From Candidatus Methanomethylophilaceae archaeon (GTDB lineage Archaea; Thermoplasmatota; Thermoplasmata; Methanomassiliicoccales; Methanomethylophilaceae): a stretch of DNA of 10,248 nucleotides. Within the stretch, counting starts at the first letter, position 1. Every line of letters starts with the position of its first letter. The position numbers and the translations under genes are program-made. Below, one piece after another: positions 1 through 6,348 of the stretch. The notes beneath the pieces are model-generated. The model was given only the letters and a program-made list of their open reading frames with translations. It made no database searches and was not told where the DNA came from. The stretch lies in the NCBI GenBank assembly GCA_017455785.1, contig JAFSYZ010000201.1, positions 1-10,248 on the forward strand. Reading direction: 5' to 3'.

Positions 1-1323
1 CACATTGGTCAGGAAGAACGGTGCGATGCCATTGAACTCCTCCCTTTCCGGAATCAGGTCCTTCAGATTAGCGTAGATGTCTCCTGTGAAGAGCAGTTTG
101 TGTTCTCTGCACAAGTATACCATTTCACCATCCAGATTTCCTCCGGGGCCCTCGTATGCCTCAAGGGTGAGGTCACCGAACTGTATCTTGTCGATGAGCT
201 TCAGATCGTCATGTTCCTCAGGGACATCCTTGCCGAGTATGTGAACGGAATTCTGATCCGGAGCAGAATAGTCGGTGATGATTCTTCCCAGTTTGCCGTA
301 ACAGTAGCTATACACGTTATCCGATTCCCTGACAGATCCGGATATGTCCTTCAGCTTGTCGGCTGTCTTCTTGTTCACAAGGATATCTGCGTTCTCGATA
401 ACTGAGAGCAGACCGCAGTGGTCCGCATCCGCATGAGTGACCAGCATTGTCTTCTTCATACTGAAGAAACTGGGGAACATCTCCCTCAGCTCAGTGATCA
501 TCTCATCCGAATAGATGCCCATCCCGCTGTCGATGAATAGCAGACTGTCATCGTTCCTTAGGACGTAAGTGTTGCTGCCGCAGGGCGGTTCTATTACCAC
601 CAGATACGTCTCATCGGTGATGTCGTATTTCTTCATCCTAGGTTTGAAGTTCAGGTCCCTGTGATAGGCGATGAAGTTAGCCAATCTTAGGATGTCATCG
701 AATACGATCTTGGAATCGACATCCCTGTCCTTCAGAACTTTAGCTATCTTTTTAGATTCGGAGATGAACTCTATGACCTTGCTGTCATCCAGACTGAACA
801 GCTTCTGTATGGTGTTCGCCAGATGGATGTACTTGACGGTTATGTCAAGGTCGTCGTAGTTGCCGTTGTAGGAGACCACGTTCAACGCATAGAGCTCAGC
901 GACCTCGTCGAGGATCTTCTTCGATACCTCAGGATCCTTGACTTCCATCCCGATGTTGAAGTTCTGGTAGCCTCTGTTCTCCGCCCTCGAGTTCAGGTAG
1001 GAGATGTTGACATCGTAATTGCTGATAACCTTCAGCACGGGGAACAGTGAACCGGGGGTATCTGTGATCTTCACCTCCATGACGAGGATGATCGGTTCCT
1101 GCGGGACATAGTCCACATAGGATATCTCGCTCAGTCCTTTGTCGATGGCCTTCAGTTGTTCCTTGGTCGCCTCTACCTCGATGAAGAGGTTGTAACTGCC
1201 CTTGTTGAAACTGACACGGGTGATGTTCCCGTTGTTCTCCATGATGACCTTGCATGCGAGCATGAACGCCCCGGGCTTGTCGGGTGTCCTTGTGGTGAAT
1301 GTGCGAGTGATGGTGTCGCTCAT
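1..1323 (-). CDS. Tandem ACT domains fused to a metallo-beta-lactamase-fold domain (partial, C-terminus beyond window)
   Basis: The minus strand is open for 441 codons from the ATG at 1323-1321 to the window edge, so the C-terminus is missing. Residues about 8-75 and 80-150 each look like an ACT domain (small ligand-binding regulatory fold; one stretch reads TDTPGSLFPVLKVISNYDVN). A mainly helical linker (about 155-230) follows, then a metallo-beta-lactamase fold from about 238, with strands around LVVIE and LLFIDSGMG, the metal motif THADADHCG (295-304 region) and LFTGD (411-415). The motif is atypical: the second His of HxHxDH is Asp299, and the usual His of the later PGH motif appears to be Gly395. 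It is the last visible gene of the operon; its ATG overlaps the TGA of the preceding synthetase gene (ATGA), and a GGAGG lies 10 bases upstream. ACT domains usually sense amino acids, and MBL enzymes are hydrolases or redox proteins. The substrate is unknown; acyl-CoA or another thioester is only a guess from context. Confidence 0.82.
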   Translation of the reverse strand, partial: MSDTITRTFTTRTPDKPGAFMLACKVIMENNGNITRVSFNKGSYNLFIEVEATKEQLKAIDKGLSEISYVDYVPQEPIILVMEVKITDTPGSLFPVLKVISNYDVNISYLNSRAENRGYQNFNIGMEVKDPEVSKKILDEVAELYALNVVSYNGNYDDLDITVKYIHLANTIQKLFSLDDSKVIEFISESKKIAKVLKDRDVDSKIVFDDILRLANFIAYHRDLNFKPRMKKYDITDETYLVVIEPPCGSNTYVLRNDDSLLFIDSGMGIYSDEMITELREMFPSFFSMKKTMLVTHADADHCGLLSVIENADILVNKKTADKLKDISGSVRESDNVYSYCYGKLGRIITDYSAPDQNSVHILGKDVPEEHDDLKLIDKIQFGDLTLEAYEGPGGNLDGEMVYLCREHKLLFTGDIYANLKDLIPEREEFNGIAPFFLTNV

Positions 1324-2981
1324 AGCATTCCGTCCTCCGCTTTCTTTTTGTCCTTGTTGCGTATCTCGACACGTTTGATCTTACCGTTAGTGGTCTTAGG
1401 GAGTTCCTTCACGAACTCCATCGCCCTGGGGTACTTGTACGGCGCGGTCTCGTGTTTCACGAAGTTCTGGAGCTCCTTCATCAGAGCCTCTGAAGGTTCG
1501 TATCCGTCCCTCAGGACCACTGTAGCCTTTACCAACTGTCCGCGGACGGGGTCAGGTACACCTGTCACAGCGCACTCCAGTACTGCGGGATGCGTGACCA
1601 GAACGGACTCTATCTCGAACGGACTGATCTTGTATCCTGATGATTTTATCACATCATCGATGCGTCCTACGTACCAGTAGTAACCGTCCTCATCCATCCA
1701 TGCCTCGTCACCGGTGTGGTACCATCCGTCGTGCATGGCCTCCCTGGTCTTCTCCTCGTTGCGGTAGTAGCACATCATCAGTCCCGGAGGCTTAGGGTCG
1801 CAGGCGATGACGATCTCACCGGTCTGTCCAGGAGGACAGTCCGCTCCGTCACGGTCGACTATCTTCACGTTGTACTGAGGTGACGGTTTGCCCATTGAAC
1901 TTGGCTTCGGCACCATCCCTTTTATGTTGCAGACTGTACACGTGGTCTCAGTCTGACCGAATCCTTCCATCAGACTGATGCCTGTGGCCTGTTTCCAGTT
2001 GTAGAATACATCCGGATTCAATGCCTCTCCTGCTATGCAGCAGTATTTCAGGGATGAGAGGTCATGGCCTTCCAATCCTGCATTGATGAACATCCTGAAC
2101 ATGGTAGGCGGACAGCACAGCGATGTGATCCTATACTTCTCCACGATGTTCATTATCTCATGGGGTTCGAACTTCTCGTAATCGTATACGAACACCGCCG
2201 CTTCCATCATCCACTGTCCGTACAGTTTACCCCATACGGCCTTTCCCCATCCTGTGTCTGCGATTGTAAGGTGAATGCCTTCAGGATCCACGTTCTGCCA
2301 GTGTTTGGCCGTGGAAAGGTGCCCCAGGGAGTAAAGGTGATCGTGGAGGACCATCTTCGGGTATCCCGATGTTCCGGATGAGAAGTACATCAGTAAAGGT
2401 TCTTTGACGTTTGTCTGTATCCTATCGAGTTTCTCTGATGCCTTTTCCATCTCCTCATCGAAGAAATGCCATCCCTCTCTGGGATGGTTGACAACTATTT
2501 TCGTCTCGAGGGAGGGTATGTCCGTCGCCTCATCGGTCGATTCGCACACTCCGTTCTCATCGGTACATATTATCGCTTTGATCGAGGCGGACCTCACACG
2601 GTACTCTATGTCACCTTTGGTGAGCATGAATGTGGCCGGGACCATCACCGCACCGATCTTGTGCAGTGCAACGGACACGTACCAGAACTGGTAGTGGCGT
2701 TTCAGGATGGTCAGGACCATATCTCCCTTGCCTATGCCCAATGACATCAGGTAGTTGGCCGTCTTGTCGGAGAGCCTCTTGATGTCGGCGAATGTGTATC
2801 TCCTTTCTTCTCCTGCAGGATTTGTCCAGATCATGGCCAGACGCTGTGGGTCGTTGATCGCTATATCATCGACTATGTCGTAACCGAAGTTGAAGTTGTC
2901 AGGGTATTTCAGTGTGTATTTGACAAGCAAACCCTTCTCGTCGTATGTCTCGTCAACGTAGCGTTCATTAATCCCTCTCAT
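1320..2981 (-). CDS. AMP-forming acyl-CoA synthetase, MACS-like (paralogue 1)
   Basis: This 553-residue member of the ANL adenylate-forming superfamily activates a carboxylic acid with ATP to an acyl-adenylate and then a CoA thioester. All core motifs are visible: the phosphate loop YFSSGTSGYPKM (199-210), EGFGQTETT (339-347), YHTGD (421-425), the hinge region VGRIDDVIKSSGYKISPFE (438-456), and the C-terminal catalytic Lys534 in TTNGKIKR. Length and the N-terminal segment around FWYVSVALHKIGAVMVPATF resemble medium-chain acyl-CoA synthetases, including the archaeal branch, rather than acetyl-CoA synthetase, which is longer. The ATG start has AGGAGGT 7 bases upstream and overlaps the end of the upstream paralogue by 14 bases; its own stop overlaps the ACT-MBL gene as ATGA. 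It is over half identical to that paralogue by eye. The acid used cannot be read from sequence; short, branched-chain or aryl acids are plausible. Confidence 0.93.
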   Translation of the reverse strand: MRGINERYVDETYDEKGLLVKYTLKYPDNFNFGYDIVDDIAINDPQRLAMIWTNPAGEERRYTFADIKRLSDKTANYLMSLGIGKGDMVLTILKRHYQFWYVSVALHKIGAVMVPATFMLTKGDIEYRVRSASIKAIICTDENGVCESTDEATDIPSLETKIVVNHPREGWHFFDEEMEKASEKLDRIQTNVKEPLLMYFSSGTSGYPKMVLHDHLYSLGHLSTAKHWQNVDPEGIHLTIADTGWGKAVWGKLYGQWMMEAAVFVYDYEKFEPHEIMNIVEKYRITSLCCPPTMFRMFINAGLEGHDLSSLKYCCIAGEALNPDVFYNWKQATGISLMEGFGQTETTCTVCNIKGMVPKPSSMGKPSPQYNVKIVDRDGADCPPGQTGEIVIACDPKPPGLMMCYYRNEEKTREAMHDGWYHTGDEAWMDEDGYYWYVGRIDDVIKSSGYKISPFEIESVLVTHPAVLECAVTGVPDPVRGQLVKATVVLRDGYEPSEALMKELQNFVKHETAPYKYPRAMEFVKELPKTTNGKIKRVEIRNKDKKKAEDGML

Positions 2982-4662
2982 TCTTCATACCTCCTGCTTC
3001 TGCGGCCTTCTGGTCCTGTTTGCGTATATCGACACGTTTGATCTTTCCGCTGATCGATTTAGGCAGTTCCTTTACGAACTCCACTGCCCTTGGATATTTG
3101 TAAGGTGCCGTCTCCTGTTTGACGTAGTTCTGGAGCTCCTTCTTCAATTCGTCCGAGGGTTCGAATCCCTGTCTGAGGATGATGCTCGCCTTGACTATCT
3201 GACCTCTGACCGGATCCGGTACGGCAGTGACCGCGCATTCAAGACAGCACGGGTGCTTCAACAGGACCGATTCGATCTCGAAGGGGCTTATCCTGTAACC
3301 TGAAGATTTGATAACGTCGTCGTTGCGTCCGTAATACCAGTAGTATCCATCCTCATCCTTCCATGCCAGATCTCCGGTGTGATGGAAACCACCGTATAAT
3401 GTGGCCCTCGTCTTCTGTCTATCATGAAGATATCCTACGAATATCCCTGCGGGATGCGGTTCTATGCCGACGACAATCTCGCCGACCACGCTGGGCGGAC
3501 AGGATCTTCCGTTCTCGTCGACGATGTCTATCTTATACTGTGGTGACGGCCTTCCCATGGATCCGGGCTTAGGGGTCATTCCCCTGAGGTTACCTACGAG
3601 AACGGTCGTCTCGGACTGTCCGAAACCCTCCATGAGCTTCAGACCCGTGGCCTCATACCATTTTTCGAACGTATCAGAGTTCAGTGCTTCACCGGCGATG
3701 TTCGTATGGGTCAAAGACGACAGGTCATGTCCTTCCAATCCTGCGTTGCAGTACATCCTGAACATTGTCGGAGGACAACAGAACGTCGTTATCCTGTATT
3801 TCTCGATCAGGTCCATCACGGCAACGGGGTCGAATTTCTCGTGTTCGTAGACGAACAGTCCGGCCTCCATGATCCATTGACCGTAGAGTTTTCCCCACGC
3901 GTTCTTGGCCCATCCTGTCTCGGCGACCGTCCAATGCAGTCCGTCGGGTACGACACAATGCCAATGCTTCGCCGTGAGTATGTGGCCTATAGGGTAGGAA
4001 TGGTCATGGACGGCCATCTTTGGGTTACCTGATGTGCCTGATGTGAAGTAGATCATCATCATGTCCTTCACATGTGTGTTGACACGTTCCCACTTATCTG
4101 ATGCTTCCTCCACTCCCTTGTCAAAGTCATCCCATCCTGGAGGGCAAGGACCGTTGAACTGGGAGTTGGTCATACATTTGAATTTCAATGTCGGTACATC
4201 CTCGGCCTTGTCGAATTCCTGCCAGACCGGGGCATCGGATGTGACGATTGCCGCCTTGATGGAAGCTGAATTGATACGGTACTCGATATCATGCTTCTTC
4301 AGCATGAAAGTGGCCGGGATTATGACGGCACCCATCTTGTGCAGTGCAACGGACACATACCAGAACTGATAGTTGTGTTTCAGTACCACCAGGACCATAT
4401 CGCCTTTCTTCACACCTTTTGATGTGAGATAGTTCGCTGTCTTGTCGGACATCCTCTTGATGTCCGCGAATGTGAAGATCCTTTCGTGACCTTTGTCATC
4501 GCACCAGACCAGGGCGCGTCTTTCAGGATCGTTTATGGCTATGTCGTCCACTATGTCGTATCCGAAGTTGAAATCATCTGGATAGTGGACGTTGTATGTC
4601 TTCAGGAGTCCGTCATCGTCGTAGGTCTCGTCGACGTAACGGAGATTTATGTCTCTCGTCAT
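2968..4662 (-). CDS. AMP-forming acyl-CoA synthetase, MACS-like (paralogue 2)
   Basis: A complete 564-residue ANL-superfamily acid:CoA ligase. Visible motifs are the phosphate loop YFTSGTSGNPKM (205-216), EGFGQSETT (345-353), HHTGD (427-431), YGRNDDVIKSSGYRISPFE (444-462) and the catalytic Lys540 in SISGKIKR. It shares with its downstream neighbour the N-terminal block FNFGYDIVDDIAINDP, the block around QFWYVSVALHK, and nearly all of the C-terminal domain, so the pair arose by tandem duplication. The two differ just after the ETT motif (VLVGN here, CTVCN in the other) and near residues 140-195, where this copy has a longer, Pro/Cys-containing segment, so substrate ranges may differ. The start overlaps the regulator's TGA as ATGA, with a weak GAAGGT 8 bases upstream, suggesting translational coupling. 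The substrate is unknown; the operon context suggests an acid linked to 2-oxoacid metabolism. Confidence 0.93.
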   Translation of the reverse strand: MTRDINLRYVDETYDDDGLLKTYNVHYPDDFNFGYDIVDDIAINDPERRALVWCDDKGHERIFTFADIKRMSDKTANYLTSKGVKKGDMVLVVLKHNYQFWYVSVALHKMGAVIIPATFMLKKHDIEYRINSASIKAAIVTSDAPVWQEFDKAEDVPTLKFKCMTNSQFNGPCPPGWDDFDKGVEEASDKWERVNTHVKDMMMIYFTSGTSGNPKMAVHDHSYPIGHILTAKHWHCVVPDGLHWTVAETGWAKNAWGKLYGQWIMEAGLFVYEHEKFDPVAVMDLIEKYRITTFCCPPTMFRMYCNAGLEGHDLSSLTHTNIAGEALNSDTFEKWYEATGLKLMEGFGQSETTVLVGNLRGMTPKPGSMGRPSPQYKIDIVDENGRSCPPSVVGEIVVGIEPHPAGIFVGYLHDRQKTRATLYGGFHHTGDLAWKDEDGYYWYYGRNDDVIKSSGYRISPFEIESVLLKHPCCLECAVTAVPDPVRGQIVKASIILRQGFEPSDELKKELQNYVKQETAPYKYPRAVEFVKELPKSISGKIKRVDIRKQDQKAAEAGGMKNERD

Positions 4663-5234
4663 TTCTTGGAACCTTCTTTCATGACGATCGCAAGGAATGT
4701 GCAGCCGTCCTTGCTGGTGGCTATCATACCGTGCGGTTTACCTGAATCGTAGTAGACGGAGTCCCCGGCTATGAGGTTCTCCTCGTGTCCGTTGTACTTG
4801 AACTTCAGACTTCCTGTCAGGATGTAGTCGAACTCCTGTCCCTCATGGACGGACGTGTGTATCTCGGCATCCTGTTCCTCCTCCTTGTAGGGGGCGCTAA
4901 CCAGGAACGGTTCGGAGATCTTGCCCTTGAAGTTCGAGGCCAGATGGAAGTAATCGAATCCTGCGCGTCTCTTGATCGGCAGTCCTTTACCGTCATGGAC
5001 GATGGTGAAGTCCGTAAGATGGGGATTCTCTCCGGTAATAAGCTCTACCATGTCAATCCCGAACTTGTCAGCGCACTTGTAAAGGAACGTGAAGGAGAAG
5101 TCCTTCTGACCTGTCTCGCATTTGATGTATTCCTCTACAGTGACGTCGGTGGCCTCAGCCATCTCTTCGGTCGTATAGCCGCACAGATCGCGCATCGCGT
5201 GAATGCGCTCCGAAATCTCTGCAATATTGTACAT
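4659..5234 (-). CDS. XRE-family HTH regulator with C-terminal cupin domain
   Basis: A 191-residue protein with an N-terminal helix-turn-helix domain (about 5-67; SERIHAMRDLCGYTTEEMAE is the first half) and a C-terminal cupin_2-like beta barrel (about 108-187). Candidate cupin ligands are His130 and Glu134 in VHEGQEFDYILTG and His168 in SGKPHGM; the first His of the usual HxH appears to be Ser128, so metal binding is uncertain. HTH-cupin proteins are normally cytoplasmic transcription regulators whose cupin binds a small ligand. It is the first gene of the leftward operon and overlaps the first synthetase by ATGA. The start is the ATG about 30 bases after a TTTAAATA box, with no ribosome binding site, which fits a very short leader. 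It faces the divergent oxidoreductase operon across 228 bases, so it probably autoregulates and may control both directions (inference). The effector could be an acid, acyl-CoA or 2-oxoacid; none is shown. Confidence 0.9.
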   Translation of the reverse strand: MYNIAEISERIHAMRDLCGYTTEEMAEATDVTVEEYIKCETGQKDFSFTFLYKCADKFGIDMVELITGENPHLTDFTIVHDGKGLPIKRRAGFDYFHLASNFKGKISEPFLVSAPYKEEEQDAEIHTSVHEGQEFDYILTGSLKFKYNGHEENLIAGDSVYYDSGKPHGMIATSKDGCTFLAIVMKEGSKK

Positions 5235-5262
5235 GGTAGTCGCGTGCGCTAAATTGCCGGCT

Positions 5263-5270
5263 TATTTAAA
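5263..5270 (-). promoter_or_regulatory. Archaeal TATA box for the regulator-synthetase operon
   Basis: Read on the minus strand this is TTTAAATA, an excellent match to the archaeal TATA consensus. Its centre lies about 32 bases before the ATG at 5234, so initiation 25-27 bases downstream would give a leader of only about 5 bases. No GGAGG-type site precedes that ATG, which agrees. Confidence 0.72.
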
Positions 5271-5432
5271 GTTATCAGCACGACCGACGTTATTCGGACT
5301 GGAGATGCGGTATGCGAAGATATCTTGACATCTTTCGTCGCTATCGGATCCGATCCTGACAGTCGCCCCACATTCGCATCCTGATGATCGTCAACGATAT
5401 TCGTATTTCAGTTCTCTGAACTACCGTCCGTC

Positions 5433-5440
5433 TTATTAAG
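5433..5440 (+). promoter_or_regulatory. TATA-like box for the ATPase-oxidoreductase operon
   Basis: TTATTAAG is centred about 27 bases before the ATG at 5463, the spacing expected for a leaderless archaeal mRNA. The bases just before that ATG carry no ribosome binding site. The box is a weaker match to consensus than the one for the opposite operon. Confidence 0.55.
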
Positions 5441-5462
5441 TCGGCCGATATCAACCATTCAG

Positions 5463-6137
5463 ATGAATCCCATAAGGAAGAGGATAACGATCATCTGCGG
5501 ACACTACGGAGTGGGGAAGACGAATCTCTGCCTCAATCTGGCGATACAATGTGCCAGTGAGGGGAAGAGAGTGACACTCATCGACCTTGATACCGCTAAT
5601 GTGTACTTCAGATCGGCGGATCATGCGGAGGCTCTATCGAAGAGAGGTATCAGGACCATCGGTCCTGTCTATGCCAACACCAATGTAGATATCCCGGCAT
5701 TGCCTGCGAGTATCGGCAGTGCGATCGATGAGGACGACTGGGTAATTATCGATGTCGGCGGCGATGATGTCGGAGCGATGACGCTCAGCAGATATGCGAA
5801 GGATATCTCGAAGCATGACTACGATATGTTCTGTGTCATCAACAAGTACCGTTCGCAGACCACCACACCGGAGGAAGCGGTCGCGATCTACAGGGAGATC
5901 GAGAACACCTGTCATCTCAAAGCGACAGGTGTGATCAACAACTCTCATCTGAAGCAGTTGACCACCGAGGAGACGATTATCGATGCGATGGAATTTGCCG
6001 AGAGGACCGCATCGATGATGGACGTACCAGTGGTCCTGACTACCGCTCCCAGACCAATCGCCTATTCCTTAAATAAGAAGATTAAGGTACACCCGATAGA
6101 CGTCTATGTAGGCGCCCCATGGGAATTGGAGGAATAA
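5463..6137 (+). CDS. MinD/ParA-like P-loop ATPase (CobQ/CobB/MinD/ParA nucleotide-binding fold)
   Basis: A 224-residue SIMIBI-class P-loop NTPase. The Walker A is CGHYGVGKTN (12-21, Lys19), a variant of the deviant MinD/ParA motif in which the signature second Lys near its start is replaced. The strand VTLIDLDTANVYFR (37-50) carries the Walker A' Asp, and VIIDVGGDD (94-102) is the Walker B/switch II region; GVINNSHL (156-163) resembles the base-binding NN segment of this fold. No membrane helix or Fe-S motif is visible. It is the first gene of the rightward operon, with an apparently leaderless ATG, and its TAA is one base from the ferredoxin subunit's ATG, so it is tightly tied to the oxidoreductase. 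I recall similar ATPases next to comparable oxidoreductase genes in anaerobes, but know no proven role. Assembly, cofactor insertion or regulation are possibilities. Confidence 0.85.
   Translation: MNPIRKRITIICGHYGVGKTNLCLNLAIQCASEGKRVTLIDLDTANVYFRSADHAEALSKRGIRTIGPVYANTNVDIPALPASIGSAIDEDDWVIIDVGGDDVGAMTLSRYAKDISKHDYDMFCVINKYRSQTTTPEEAVAIYREIENTCHLKATGVINNSHLKQLTTEETIIDAMEFAERTASMMDVPVVLTTAPRPIAYSLNKKIKVHPIDVYVGAPWELEE
6128..6133 (+). promoter_or_regulatory. Ribosome binding site of the ferredoxin subunit
   Basis: GGAGGA lies inside the last codons of the ATPase gene, 5 bases before the ATG at 6139. It fixes that start and shows internal initiation within the polycistronic message. Confidence 0.75.
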
Positions 6138-6138
6138 G

Positions 6139-6348
6139 ATGCCTAAAGTTACGGTCAACAACAATGTCTGCAAAGGATGCGAGATGTGCGTGATAGCATG
6201 TCCGAAGGGCATCCTTGCATTGGATAAATCCATCACTAACAGCAAAGGATACCATCCGGCACACATCACCCGTGAAGAGGATTGCATCGGATGCGGTTCA
6301 TGCACGATCATGTGCCCCGATGTGGCCATCAGAGTGGAGGTGGAATGA
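6139..6348 (+). CDS. korD: 2-oxoacid:ferredoxin oxidoreductase, delta (2x[4Fe-4S] ferredoxin) subunit
   Basis: A 69-residue bacterial-type dicluster ferredoxin. Two classical CxxCxxCxxxCP motifs are intact: CKGCEMCVIACP (Cys 11, 14, 17, 21) and CIGCGSCTIMCP (Cys 49, 52, 55, 59), each able to hold a [4Fe-4S] cluster. In four-subunit 2-oxoacid oxidoreductases this subunit passes electrons between the thiamine site of the alpha/beta core and external ferredoxin. The alpha, beta and gamma genes follow directly, which makes a subunit more likely than a free ferredoxin. The stop overlaps the alpha-subunit start. Confidence 0.92.
   Translation: MPKVTVNNNVCKGCEMCVIACPKGILALDKSITNSKGYHPAHITREEDCIGCGSCTIMCPDVAIRVEVE
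6336..6341 (+). promoter_or_regulatory. Ribosome binding site deciding the alpha-subunit start
   Basis: GGAGGT is followed by two consecutive in-frame ATGs, 3 bases (6345) and 6 bases (6348) downstream. The second has the more usual spacing, so it is preferred; the first would give an ATGA overlap and one extra Met. Confidence 0.65.

Larger units (their letters stand above)
5235..5462. promoter_or_regulatory. Divergent intergenic region with short dyads
   Basis: These 228 bases separate the two divergent operons, and I find no convincing gene in them on either strand. Several perfect short inverted repeats are visible: CCGA-6-TCGG (5284-5297), AAGATATCTT (5317-5326), ATCGGATCCGAT (5343-5354), ACGA-3-TCGT (5394-5404) and AGTTC-3-GAACT (5410-5422). 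The last one ends about 10 bases before the plus-strand TATA-like box, a typical place for a repressor or activator site. ATGCGAA at 5312-5318 is also matched by TTCGCAT at 5373-5379. Which, if any, are operators is not known; short palindromes also occur by chance. Confidence 0.55.

Noticed and set aside
929..1372. 147-codon minus-strand frame rich in His, Arg and Gln
   Set aside because: It lies across the ACT-MBL gene in another frame, has low-complexity composition typical of an antisense or shifted frame, and has no recognisable domain.
2968..4662. Calling either CoA ligase an acetyl-CoA synthetase
   Set aside because: Both are about 100 residues shorter than typical acetyl-CoA synthetases, and their N-terminal blocks resemble medium-chain-type acyl-CoA synthetases instead.
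5235..5462. Small RNA gene, riboswitch or short protein in the intergenic region
   Set aside because: Frames are very short, dyads are only 4-6 base pairs per arm, and the adjacent genes appear leaderless, leaving no room for a leader riboswitch.
6282..6347. Upstream extension of the alpha-subunit gene beginning at an earlier ATG
   Set aside because: It overlaps the second Fe-S motif of the ferredoxin gene, encodes unrelated residues, and lacks a ribosome binding site; GGAGGT at 6336-6341 points to the later ATG.
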